DNA of 64,000 bases from Sphingobium amiense. GTDB lineage: Bacteria > Pseudomonadota > Alphaproteobacteria > Sphingomonadales > Sphingomonadaceae. Shown piece by piece: positions 10,201 to 17,912 of the stretch. Made by a program: the position numbers and the translations under genes. Numbering within the stretch: the first letter of the stretch is position 1; each line of letters begins with the position of its first letter. A model generated the notes under the pieces. The model saw nothing but the letters and a program-made list of their open reading frames with translations, was not told where the DNA came from and did no database searches. The DNA is taken from positions 2,666,001 through 2,730,000 of the forward strand of contig NZ_AP018664.1 of assembly GCF_003967075.1 (NCBI RefSeq), written 5' to 3'.

Positions 10201-10661
10201 GTACCCGCCTCGATCAGGCCCGTGCCGCCCATCATTTCCCGATGATGCAGATGCTGCGGCAGGATCGAGAATTTGACCGGGCCGAAAATGGTGGAATGCA
10301 GACCCATCAGGAACAGGCAGGTCAGCAGCAACGGCACGGACTGCAGCCAGAAACCGATGAGTGCCAGCGTCATGATGGCAATTTCCGCCGCCTTGACCGC
10401 CCGCACCAGCTTCGCCTTGTCCCAGGCGTCGGCAATCTGCCCGGCCAGCGCGGAGAAGAGGAAATAGGGCAGGATGAACAGGCCCGTCGCGATCGTCGCC
10501 AGCAGTTCCGCCTTGCCAGGCGCCGTCCGGAACAGGACGAAATTGGCCAGAAACAGCAGAGCGAACTTCAGCAGATTGTCGTTGAACGCCCCCAGAAACT
10601 GGACAACGAACAAAGGCGCGAACCGACGTTTGGCAAGCAGTGACAGATCAGGTGCGGACAT
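7266..10661 (-). CDS. aas: Acyl-[ACP]-phospholipid acyltransferase / acyl-ACP synthetase fused to an MFS transporter
   Basis: A 1131-residue three-part protein. Residues of about 1-400 are an MFS domain resembling the lysophospholipid transporter LplT. Residues of about 425-625 are a PlsC acyltransferase with the H-x4-D motif (NHVSFLDG, about 454-459) and FPEGR (about 524). From about 650 it is an AMP-forming acyl ligase with the phosphate loop TSGSEGLPKG (about 800). In the known family this flips lysophospholipids across the inner membrane and reacylates them with fatty acids activated on ACP. The ATG at 10661 is preferred over an upstream TTG. It lies 51 bases downstream of the DUF2339 gene on the same strand. 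Confidence 0.9.
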   Translation of the reverse strand: MSAPDLSLLAKRRFAPLFVVQFLGAFNDNLLKFALLFLANFVLFRTAPGKAELLATIATGLFILPYFLFSALAGQIADAWDKAKLVRAVKAAEIAIMTLALIGFWLQSVPLLLTCLFLMGLHSTIFGPVKFSILPQHLHHREMMGGTGLIEAGTFLAILSGQLLAGVISAQTAGLVAVGVALLGFIASLAVPSAPPVAKGLRIDANIFRSTWQILKAARHGRGVWLSILGISWFFAVGAVLLAQFAPLVSGVLHARQEVATLFLLVFSLSVALGSLLVNRLLRGEVSARFVPVSALALAGCMIDLWLSTGAYVPQGGEAGIAAFVASAGSWRILIDLFGIAFAGGMFIVPLYAILQTHAPREERSRTIAANNIVNAAVSVAVVLAVTLMLARGESVPGVIGAMGFATLTIALISCWLLPETVIKSLFRGLLRLLYRVEVTGVENMPQAGTPAVVVVNHVSFLDGLLLAAFLPGKPTFAVHTRIARAWWIKPFLPLFDAFPVDPTNPMAAKAMVKAVREGRTLVIFPEGRITVTGALMKVFDGPGMVADKADAPIIPVRIDGAQYTPFSRLRGKVRLRSFPRVKLTVLPPRRFSIEGEMTARARRAIAGRRLYDEMSAMIFATSRTEETLFQALLEARYIHGRKAPVVEDIKREPMSYDRLVTGSLALGRPLAAASRRGEAVGVLLPNVAAVVATFFALQAHGRVPAMLNYTAGLASLKAACTAAQIRTIVTARAFVDQAKLGEIVAALAGEGLNILWLEDIGATIGTGAKLRALIASRFAGRAHRRLRIAPDAPAVILFTSGSEGLPKGVVLSHRNLLSNCRQLAARIDFNTADMVLNALPVFHSFGLTGGTLLPILHGVKTLLYPSPLHYRIVPALAYDSNATILFGTDTFLSGYARMAHGYDFYSVRYIFAGAERVRDETRKVYADKFGLRILEGYGATEAGPVIAVNTPMHFRAGTVGRLLPGIEAKLDDVPGITEGGRLSIRGPNIMAGYMKADAPGVLQPPEEGWHDSGDIVTIDGEGFVTIRGRAKRFAKIGGEIVSLPAVEGYAAALWPDAEHAVVTRPDARKGEQLVLFTTRRGAKAGDLQAWGRANGVTELAIPRDIREVDALPVLGTGKLDYVTMGQLAAA

Positions 10662-10712
10662 GAACAATACCCCTTATGATCAAGGCCATAAGCGCGAGAT
10701 GATGACGACACG

Positions 10713-13604
10713 TTAATGGGTGTCGGCGCGCAGATGCCTGCTGTAGAGCCAGCCGATGCCAATCAGGCTGAAGCCCAGCGCCAGGAAGGATGCGATGCGC
10801 AGCAGGCCGGTCAGGCCCGATGCATCGAGCAGGAACACCTTTGCCACGGCACCCAGCATCAGCAGCAGCGATGCGATCCGCCAGTCGCGTCCACCCCGGC
10901 GAATGCCCCACAGCAGGAAGCCGGTGGCCAATATGATCGCCAGCACGGAGCGGCCAATATCCTCGCCCGCCGACAGGTGTCGCAGGTTCAGCATCGGCCC
11001 GGTGAACAACTGGCGCAGCGTGGCGAAGGCGAAAAGCAGGATCAGGACCATGAAGCCACCGTCGCGAAAGCGCGCGCAACGCTCGGCCGGTTCGGGCATT
11101 ATCCGTCCGGCCAGCCATAGCCCGGCCAATGGAATGGCAAAGGCAGGCGCCAGCAGGTTGAACAGCGGCACGCTACCAACCGCCTGCGCCGCCCAGAGCG
11201 GGTTATGGAGCAACAGCGTGTAGAGCAGGTTATGGGCGATACCGGCCGCCAGCAGCGTCAGGGCGACCCCCCGCCTGTTGAACCGGCGCCATGCGGCCCA
11301 GCCCGCCATGATCAGCAGGCCTTCCCAGATCGTACGCTCGGCAAGCCCGGCCCGCACGAAGGCGGCGTGGTCGGCGATGGCGAAGGCCTGCCTGTAGAGG
11401 ATATGCAGGGCAATCGTGCCAAACAGGCCGATCACGATCGCCGCCAGTTGCCGTCCGATCGGCCCGATCGCGGCTTTCCCCCGGACCAGCGCCAGCGCAA
11501 TCAGCGCGGCCGGCAGGGCAAGGTGAAGCAGCATGTCGGTCATATCGGGCAACAGGTTCACCAGCAGCGGCCGCCCTAGCAGCGACATCACCGCCGGTTC
11601 AACCCAGGCCAGCAGCGGTTCCGCCGCCCACAGCAGCGTCAGCAGGAACAGGGTCGCCAGCGCAGGCAGCAGGCGCAGCGGCGGCAGGCGGCGCGCCCCT
11701 TCGGCCAGTAACGGAAGGCCAAGCGCAGCGATGGGGCCAAGCCAGAGGACCGGCGCGACCTGCGCAATGGCGCCATAGGCGCAGAGCGCACCGACGATCT
11801 GCGCCACCAGCCGCCCTTCGGCCAGTCTCGCCCGCCACGCAAAGAGAGTCAGGGCCAGCGCCACGCCGCTCCAGCGCAGCAGGGCTATGCCCGGCGCGGC
11901 GTCCGCGCCCATCCCGGCCAACCGGCCCAGCTCGTCCAGACCCCGACCGCCGGACACGAGCGAGGCGACGGCCGTGAAAGCAAAGGCCCAGCCGCTCCAT
12001 TCGATCCGCGCATTCCCGGCCTGCGCCGCCAGCAGCAACAGGGCGACTGCGACGATTCCGACCACCAGCGGCAGGGTCCATCCGGCCAAGCCAAAAATGC
12101 CGGCAAGGACGAGCAGGATCGCCGCGCCGGTTGCCAACAGGGCAGCGCGCGCATCACTCCGCTGCGCCGGATTGCTCCACCCCATCGCCATAGCGAGGGC
12201 AGGCAAGGCGCTGGCGACAAGCGCCATCAGGGCGAAGCGCAGATCGTCGGCCGCCGACCCGCGGTAGAAGTGCAGTGCGCTCACCGCCAGACTGCCCAGC
12301 GCTGCGCCGGCAACCTGTCCCGCTTCGATCAGGCCACCCGCCGGGCGCCAGAGCCGCCACAGCGCGCCGCCGCCATAGATCAGGACCAGCCCCAGAATGA
12401 CCGGCGCGAAGCTGGAAGCAGCAGGTGCAGGCCAGGCTCCGGACAGCAGCAGCCCCACTGCCAGCCCGACAGGCATCAGGCGGCGCAGCGCCGGCTCCCG
12501 ACCGCTCAGCCAGAGGAAGGCGGCCGAAAGCAGGCCAAACAGCGCCCAGTGCAGCAGCGTAAAACCGCCGGTCGCGATCAGCGCCGCCATCTGCGCCGAT
12601 GCCGCGACAGCCGACACCATGCGGATCAGCGTGGCCCGGCTGCCCGAGAAAGCGAACAGCGGAAAGGCAATGCCGAGCGCCAGAATGAACAGGCCCACCG
12701 ACAGGGAAGACGCCAGATCCAGCGCGCCCGACAGCAGCAGCAAGCCGCCCCAGCCCGCACCCCCGATCAACGCGCCCACGCCCAGCCACATCCAGCGCTG
12801 GGTCCGCGACAGGGCGCAAAGGCCACCGACGGTGAGTGCAAGATAGCAGGACAACAGAGGGATATTTGGCTCATCCGCCCCCGCCAGTGCCGGCGCGGCC
12901 AGACCACCCACCAGCCCCAGCATCGCGCTGGGCGGACCGAAGCGCAGCGACAGGCCCATGGCCAGCGCGGTCACTCCGGCCAGACCGGCAAATGCCATAC
13001 CCGGCCCCATCAGATGATAAAGATTGGCCGCCGCCAGTATGACGGCATAGAGGGTGGCAAGCCCAGCCCCCGCCAGCGCCTGCCGCACGCGGACATCGCG
13101 CACCCGCGCCTCCTGCCGCAATGCGACTTCCGCCCCGCCAATCAGCCCGGCACCGAAGATCAGGCCCAGCAGAACGCGGATGATAGGCGACAGCAGCCCG
13201 GAATCGATCGAATATTTGACCAGCAGTGCGCCCGCAACCGCCAGCGTGACACCTCCCGCCCAGATCGGAAGACGCCGTCCAAACAGGTCTTCAAACCCAG
13301 AGGCGGGCTGAACATAAGCGGCCTCACCGATCTGCTCGTCACCGATGACCTCAGGCTCAGCCGCAACTTCCGGCTCGGCGAAGGTCTCAGTCCATGGTGA
13401 ACGACGCGCCGCTGCAGTCGGCGTGAAAGGCGGCTGTTCTTCTGCCGGTGCGTGCTCGGCCCGGACTGGCTCCGGCGCACCCGGTGCTGCCGCTGGTTGG
13501 GCCTCCGTCTCGATCATGATGATACGGTCTTCCAGCTCCATGACGCGGCGCCGCGTATCAAAGAGCACGATCCCGCCCACGATCAAAAGCAACGCAACCA
13601 GCAT
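10713..13604 (-). CDS. DUF2339 polytopic membrane protein
   Basis: A 963-residue inner-membrane protein with a short N-terminal helix, an acidic Pro/Ala-rich region (about 30-100) and then more than 20 hydrophobic segments. This layout matches the DUF2339 family, whose function is not established. The ATG at 13604 has a good ribosome site (GGAAGGTGAG). It is the first gene of an operon with aas and is divergent from the TetR gene, with two operators in between, so it is the likely target of that repressor. The shared operon suggests an envelope-lipid or cell-wall role, which is an inference. Confidence 0.88.
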   Translation of the reverse strand: MLVALLLIVGGIVLFDTRRRVMELEDRIIMIETEAQPAAAPGAPEPVRAEHAPAEEQPPFTPTAAARRSPWTETFAEPEVAAEPEVIGDEQIGEAAYVQPASGFEDLFGRRLPIWAGGVTLAVAGALLVKYSIDSGLLSPIIRVLLGLIFGAGLIGGAEVALRQEARVRDVRVRQALAGAGLATLYAVILAAANLYHLMGPGMAFAGLAGVTALAMGLSLRFGPPSAMLGLVGGLAAPALAGADEPNIPLLSCYLALTVGGLCALSRTQRWMWLGVGALIGGAGWGGLLLLSGALDLASSLSVGLFILALGIAFPLFAFSGSRATLIRMVSAVAASAQMAALIATGGFTLLHWALFGLLSAAFLWLSGREPALRRLMPVGLAVGLLLSGAWPAPAASSFAPVILGLVLIYGGGALWRLWRPAGGLIEAGQVAGAALGSLAVSALHFYRGSAADDLRFALMALVASALPALAMAMGWSNPAQRSDARAALLATGAAILLVLAGIFGLAGWTLPLVVGIVAVALLLLAAQAGNARIEWSGWAFAFTAVASLVSGGRGLDELGRLAGMGADAAPGIALLRWSGVALALTLFAWRARLAEGRLVAQIVGALCAYGAIAQVAPVLWLGPIAALGLPLLAEGARRLPPLRLLPALATLFLLTLLWAAEPLLAWVEPAVMSLLGRPLLVNLLPDMTDMLLHLALPAALIALALVRGKAAIGPIGRQLAAIVIGLFGTIALHILYRQAFAIADHAAFVRAGLAERTIWEGLLIMAGWAAWRRFNRRGVALTLLAAGIAHNLLYTLLLHNPLWAAQAVGSVPLFNLLAPAFAIPLAGLWLAGRIMPEPAERCARFRDGGFMVLILLFAFATLRQLFTGPMLNLRHLSAGEDIGRSVLAIILATGFLLWGIRRGGRDWRIASLLLMLGAVAKVFLLDASGLTGLLRIASFLALGFSLIGIGWLYSRHLRADTH

Positions 13605-13646
13605 GACTCACCTTCCATTCGACGTGGAGATTGCTCGATACAGGTA

Positions 13647-13665
13647 AATTGAACGGTGTTCAATT
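13647..13665. promoter_or_regulatory. TetR operator 1
   Basis: A perfect inverted repeat AATTGAAC-GGT-GTTCAATT with 8-base arms, in the divergent intergenic region 42 bases upstream of the TetR start. Size and symmetry fit a TetR dimer site. Confidence 0.75.
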
Positions 13666-13670
13666 AAAAT

Positions 13671-13687
13671 ATTGGACAGTGTTCAAT
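13671..13687. promoter_or_regulatory. TetR operator 2
   Basis: ATTGGAC-AGT-GTTCAAT, the same site with one mismatch in the left arm, centred 23 bases (about two helical turns) from operator 1. Together they could hold two dimers on one face of the DNA and block both divergent promoters. Confidence 0.7.
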
Positions 13688-13706
13688 TAAAATCCTAGAC
13701 GATCCT

Positions 13707-14306
13707 ATGGGCAGACGATCCGACCATAGCCGCGCGGAGCTGGAAGCACTGATCCTCGATGAAGGCCATAAATTGCTGGCCGAGGTGGGCTTTGCACGCT
13801 TTTCCGGTCGCGAGGTCGCCAAACGGATCGGCTACACGGTGGGCACGCTCTATAATATTTTCGGCAGTTATGACGTGCTGCTGGCCACGATCAATACGCG
13901 GACATTTGAGCAATGGGCAGCGCATCTCGAACGCCAACTCGCCCAGGATAACGGGGACCGGATTGCATCGCTCGTCGAAGGCTATTTCAGTTTTGCGACG
14001 CAGCACCCCAACCTCTGGATGGCGATTTATGACCATCGACTGCCCGCAGACGGTGTCATTCCGGAAATTCTCGCCGAGCGCCGCGGCGTGCTGACCGATA
14101 TAGTCGTGCGCGAAGTCGAAGCGATATTACCCGCGGACGCACGGGAAAAGGCTCCACGCCTCGCACGTTCGCTGGTTGCGACGGTGCACGGCCATTGCAC
14201 GTTCGCCTTGAATGGCAGTTTCGCGCTCCTCGGCGAAACCGACCCTCCTGAAATGGCAACGGCGCGGGTGAAAGAGTCATTGGCTGCCGCCGGTGCTCAT
14301 ATGTGA
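13707..14306 (+). CDS. TetR/AcrR-family transcriptional regulator
   Basis: A 199-residue protein. The N-terminal helix-turn-helix (about residues 20-55; GREVAKRIGYTVGTLYNIFG) is typical of TetR proteins, and the C-terminal ligand domain resembles TetR_C_13/WHG-type domains. It is divergent from the DUF2339-aas operon and has two matching operators between the promoters, so it probably represses itself and that operon. The ligand is not evident; a fatty acid or acyl compound would fit aas but this is inference. Confidence 0.88.
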   Translation: MGRRSDHSRAELEALILDEGHKLLAEVGFARFSGREVAKRIGYTVGTLYNIFGSYDVLLATINTRTFEQWAAHLERQLAQDNGDRIASLVEGYFSFATQHPNLWMAIYDHRLPADGVIPEILAERRGVLTDIVVREVEAILPADAREKAPRLARSLVATVHGHCTFALNGSFALLGETDPPEMATARVKESLAAAGAHM

Positions 14307-14598
14307 GGCAGGCGAAAGCGCCATTTTATCGCTGCTCGGTCCCGCGCTCCGGTGCGCCAGAAACGGGCGTTTCTTGATGGCCTCTGTCAATGAACAGACT
14401 TGGGCCGGCAGGAGACAGTCCGGCTTGCGATGATCGGCGACGAACCGCTGTCGACCGGCCACCGACCCATATTGGTCTGTCATCGTCATTTCTGATTCTC
14501 ACGTGCCGATCGTGGACTTCTCTGTCGAGCGTCGATCAAAGTCGGTCGCTTAAATCAACCGCTGTGAACGATAGCTCCAGATGAACACTGCCGATACG

Positions 14599-15174
14599 GG
14601 CACTGTCAGTCTAATGCGAACTCGTCTCCACCGGATGTATTTCGGACTTGGGATGCCTGCCCTCAGCTCGCGATGGACCACCACTCTGCCAGGGCGGCAG
14701 AGCGTCTCTCCCTGTAGGTCTTTCGGTTAACGAGGTGGCGCTCCAGTGAGAAGTGGTTGTGGAGATTGGCGTGGACTGAGGCGAACTTCTGTAACGCCTT
14801 CATCTGCCTGAAGCGCAGCATCGCCCGCTCTCGTCGCCGAAAAGGCAGGTGGCTGTTTTCCGTCCTGTTGTTGGCCCAGCGTCCGACTTCCTGCCTGTCG
14901 CGATTACCAAGCTCATTCATTGCGGCACCGTAGGAGCGCAGTCCGTCCGTGGTGATCGCCTCGGGTGATCCATGGCGCTTGAGCGCCTTCTTCATGAAGG
15001 CAAGAGCTGCCCGTTTATCGCGCGTCCTGGTGACGTAGCTCTCGAGAACCTCGCCTTCGTGATCGACGGCACGCCAGATATAGACCATCTCTCCATTGAT
15101 CTTCACGTACATCTCATCGAGGTGCCAGCGCCAGTGGCGGAAGCCCCTCATCCGGCTGGCCCTCTGTCGGCGGA
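14599..15174. mobile_element. IS6-family element copy A, right part missing
   Basis: It starts with the terminal sequence GGCACTGTCAGTCTAATGCG shared with the copies at 26145 and 30593. From its left end to about 15145 it reads the same as the 30593-31429 copy. From about 15146 to 15174 similarity falls to about 80 percent, and it then ends, so roughly the last 260 bases and the right terminus are lost. It lies in the same orientation as the other two copies. No target duplication is visible. Confidence 0.85.
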
Positions 15175-15205
15175 ATGGCGGCTTAGCTCGGCATTGGCGG
15201 AACAT
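14663..15205 (-). pseudogene. Truncated IS6-family transposase
   Basis: 180 codons, of which about 150 match the C-terminal part of the intact 238-residue transposase at 30657-31373. The DDE residues are visible in WHLDEMY, TTDGL and NRTENSH. The N-terminal zinc-finger/helix-turn-helix part is absent and replaced by about 20 unrelated codons, so it is probably inactive. Confidence 0.85.
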
Positions 15206-15265
15206 CGCTTGCCGTTAGCCGCTCTCGCGCAGATCTGACGGCATCCGGGCGCGGTAGCGTCCGTC

Positions 15266-16639
15266 TCAACCGTTGAGGGCTTCACGAATAGCGGGGATGG
15301 CGAGCATGTCGTCGAGTGTCGATTTCACCCGCGCGACCATCTCGTCGATCTCGTCGATCGTGCTGATAAGCGGCGGCGCAAGCCCGATCATCGCATCGCC
15401 GAATGCGCGAAACAGGACGCGCCGTTCAAAGCCGCAGCGGGCAAGTGCGTCGGGCAGGCCGAGCGCAGGATCAGGCCGTGTTTTTGCAACCTTGTCGGTT
15501 ACAAGCTCTATGCAGGCAAGCAGCCCACGGGAGCGGACATCGCCCACCAGCGGATGGTCGCTTAGCGCCGTCAACGCGCTGGCGAGGTGAGCGCCGCTGG
15601 CCTGACCGTTGGCGATGATCCCGCCTTCCTCGTAAAGGCGGAGCACCTCGAGGCCGACGGCCGCGCTTACCGGATGCCCAGAATAGGTCTGGCCATGGCC
15701 GATCACTGCCTTGCCGCTTGCGTCAACGATCGCGCGATAAAGCCGGTCGGACAGAAGCGTAGCCCCCATCGGGACGTACCCCGAGGTCAGGCCTTTGGCG
15801 AGGGTCATGACATCAGGGGCGACGCCGTCATACGCTGATCCGAACATTGGCCCGGTGCGTCCGAAGCCGGTGATCACTTCGTCTGCCACAAATACTATGT
15901 CCAGTTCGGCGCAGGTATCCCGCATCGCCCTGAACCAGCCATCGGGCGGCACGATCACGCCGCCGGAGCCGACGACCGGCTCGGCAAAGAAAGCCGCGAC
16001 CCTGTCGGGACCGATCTCAGCCACTTTCGCGCGCAGATGGCGGACGGACGCGGCGATTAGATCGGCGTCGCTGCCATCGAAGCGATAGGGCCAGGCGGTG
16101 GGTATATGATGTTGCGTCGCAACTGGCGCGTCGAAATGGGTGTGGAACACAGCCAGGCCCGTGATCCCTGAGCCAGCCGCACTCGACCCGTGATAGCCCC
16201 GATCGACCGCGATCATGTGCTTCTTTTCCGGTCGCCCGGTAACGTTGAAATAGTAGCGGATCAGCCTGATGGCGGTATCGACCGCGTCCGACCCGCCCTG
16301 AGTGAAGAACACATGATCGAGATCGCCCGGCGCACGTTCGGCGAGCCGCGCGGCCAACTCGACCGCGGACTCACTCGCGAAATGAAAATAGTTTGTGGCA
16401 TAGGGCAGGCGCGCCATCTGTTCGGCTGCTGCAGCCACCACGCTCTGCTGACCATAGCCGATGTTGACGCACCACAATCCCGAGAAAGCGTCAAGCAGAC
16501 GATTGCCGTCGCCATCGGTAAGCCAGACGCCATCGCCCGAAGTGAGAATGGTCGCACCTCGCCGTTCATGCTCCCCCCAGGACAGCACGGAATGGATGAG
16601 ATGGCGGCGATCTTTCTGGATCAACCCGTTATCGGACAT
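15266..16639 (-). CDS. Class III (omega) PLP aminotransferase
   Basis: A 457-residue fold-type I, class III aminotransferase of the omega-amino-acid/beta-alanine:pyruvate type. Visible signatures are FFTQGGSDAVDTAIRL in the cofactor phosphate region, FVADEVITGFGRTG with the Asp that binds the pyridine nitrogen, and MTLAKGLTSGYVPMG with the PLP Lys at about 282. It moves an amino group from a terminal amine or beta-amino acid to a keto acid. The ATG at 16639 is chosen because homologues begin near here. It is divergent from the LysR gene, with an inverted repeat between them, and probably handles an amine released by the downstream hydrolases. Confidence 0.9.
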   Translation of the reverse strand: MSDNGLIQKDRRHLIHSVLSWGEHERRGATILTSGDGVWLTDGDGNRLLDAFSGLWCVNIGYGQQSVVAAAAEQMARLPYATNYFHFASESAVELAARLAERAPGDLDHVFFTQGGSDAVDTAIRLIRYYFNVTGRPEKKHMIAVDRGYHGSSAAGSGITGLAVFHTHFDAPVATQHHIPTAWPYRFDGSDADLIAASVRHLRAKVAEIGPDRVAAFFAEPVVGSGGVIVPPDGWFRAMRDTCAELDIVFVADEVITGFGRTGPMFGSAYDGVAPDVMTLAKGLTSGYVPMGATLLSDRLYRAIVDASGKAVIGHGQTYSGHPVSAAVGLEVLRLYEEGGIIANGQASGAHLASALTALSDHPLVGDVRSRGLLACIELVTDKVAKTRPDPALGLPDALARCGFERRVLFRAFGDAMIGLAPPLISTIDEIDEMVARVKSTLDDMLAIPAIREALNG

Positions 16640-16735
16640 GCATTGGCCCCGTCGCAGATACCCGTTTTCGGGCGTATGACAGGCATATGTGCAGTCGGAA
16701 CCCGGTGCCATTGAAGTCGCCTAGATTGACAATGT

Positions 16736-16752
16736 GGTGCTCTGGCAGCACC
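16736..16752. promoter_or_regulatory. Putative LysR operator, copy 1
   Basis: An inverted repeat GGTGC-TCTGGCA-GCACC between the divergent aminotransferase and LysR genes. The same arms and the same 7-base spacing recur at 17792-17808 before the receptor gene. The T-N11-A pattern of LysR boxes is satisfied. Confidence 0.6.
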
Positions 16753-16807
16753 GTCGGCGCGTTCGCTGGGCAATTCCTGCCACAGTCGGCGCATCATCGA
16801 CGGGATC

Positions 16808-17785
16808 ATGACCAAAGAGCCGGACGCTGCCCCTCGTTCCTCAAGCGCAGATACCCTCGCAGAATCGTCAGGCGAGATTGCGCTGCCCCCATTTGCCTCG
16901 TTGCGCGCGTTCGAAGCGGTGTTCCGGCTCGGCGGCATTCGGAAGGCGGCAGCGCACCTCAGGCTCAACCACGCTGTCGTAAGCCGCCATGTCAAGCAGC
17001 TGGAAGAATGGCTGGGCGGGCCGTTGATCTCACGGTCCGGCAACCGACTGGCGCTTACCCCCGAGGGCGAGCGCTTCCATAGCCGGGTCTCTGCCGCCTT
17101 TGCCGAACTGCTGTTCGCCACCCAGGAATTCGAAGGTCGCCGTCGCAACGGTCCCTTGCGCCTGTGGTGCGTGCCCGGCCTTTCGATCCAATGGCTTTCC
17201 GCTCAGCTTGCCGCGTTCGAGCGCGCCAATGCCGATTTCCGCGTGGAACTGAAGCCAACCGATATCCCGCCGAATCTCTCGATACATGAGGCCGATGCCG
17301 ACATACGCTATTATCGCGACGATGGGCCGACCGTGCCCGGCGGTCGTGGGTTGCGTTGCTTCGAGCTGGCCCGGCCGGAGGTGATGGCGGTCGCCAGCGC
17401 TGCGGTTGCGTCCGCGCTTGGCCCGATCGATGCTCGCCGCCTGCCTTTTCTTCACGAGGAAGATGATAGCGAATGGCGGGCATGGCTGCGGCTCAACGGC
17501 ATAGAGCCTCCTGCCAGCCTCGAAGGTCCGGTCTGCTGGCACGCGCATCTCGCCATCGCCGCCGCCAAGCAGGGTCGCGGCGTCGCGCTCGCCAGCCGCT
17601 TCCTGGTTGAAGCGGATCTGGCAGAAGGTTCGCTCGTGCAGGTCAATATCCCGGATACTCGTCCAGCCGTGCTCGGCGGCTATATCCTCGTCGCGCGAGA
17701 GGATCGCTGGTCTACGCCAGTGCTGGCCTCGCTTCGGCATTTTCTGCGTCAGCGCGCCCAGGATTTCGTCGCGGCTAATATCTAA
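16808..17785 (+). CDS. LysR-family transcriptional regulator (GcvA-like)
   Basis: 325 residues with an N-terminal winged helix-turn-helix (about 30-90; GGIRKAAAHLRLNHAVVSRHV) and a C-terminal substrate-binding domain of the periplasmic-binding-protein type. It is divergent from the class III aminotransferase and lies directly upstream of the receptor operon. The identical inverted repeats on both sides suggest it controls both transcription units. About 20 extra residues precede the helix-turn-helix compared with usual members; the ATG at 16808 is the best start I see. Confidence 0.9.
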   Translation: MTKEPDAAPRSSSADTLAESSGEIALPPFASLRAFEAVFRLGGIRKAAAHLRLNHAVVSRHVKQLEEWLGGPLISRSGNRLALTPEGERFHSRVSAAFAELLFATQEFEGRRRNGPLRLWCVPGLSIQWLSAQLAAFERANADFRVELKPTDIPPNLSIHEADADIRYYRDDGPTVPGGRGLRCFELARPEVMAVASAAVASALGPIDARRLPFLHEEDDSEWRAWLRLNGIEPPASLEGPVCWHAHLAIAAAKQGRGVALASRFLVEADLAEGSLVQVNIPDTRPAVLGGYILVAREDRWSTPVLASLRHFLRQRAQDFVAANI

Positions 17786-17786
17786 C

Positions 17787-17813
17787 AATATGGTGCCTTC
17801 AAAGCACCATATT
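17787..17813. promoter_or_regulatory. Putative LysR operator, copy 2 (10-base-arm inverted repeat)
   Basis: AATATGGTGC-CTTCAAA-GCACCATATT begins two bases after the LysR stop and 100 bases before the receptor start. Its core GGTGC-N7-GCACC repeats copy 1. It could also fold as a hairpin at the end of the LysR message, but no T-run follows, so an operator is more likely. Confidence 0.6.
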
Positions 17814-17912
17814 TATATCCTTCGCACCTTCCGTGAAGCAGGATCTGCCCTGATCATGAGGCCTAATTGGGAGCCTGCACCAACGCCGGCCCGGTCATCG
17901 GGGGTAAGAGAA

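Noticed and set aside
17787..17813. Rho-independent terminator after lysR
   Set aside because: The stem is good but no T-run follows, and the core repeats the operator-like sequence on the other side of lysR.
17607..17912. N-terminal extension of the TonB receptor into lysR
   Set aside because: The frame is open but the signal peptide begins at the ATG at 17913 behind a good ribosome site.
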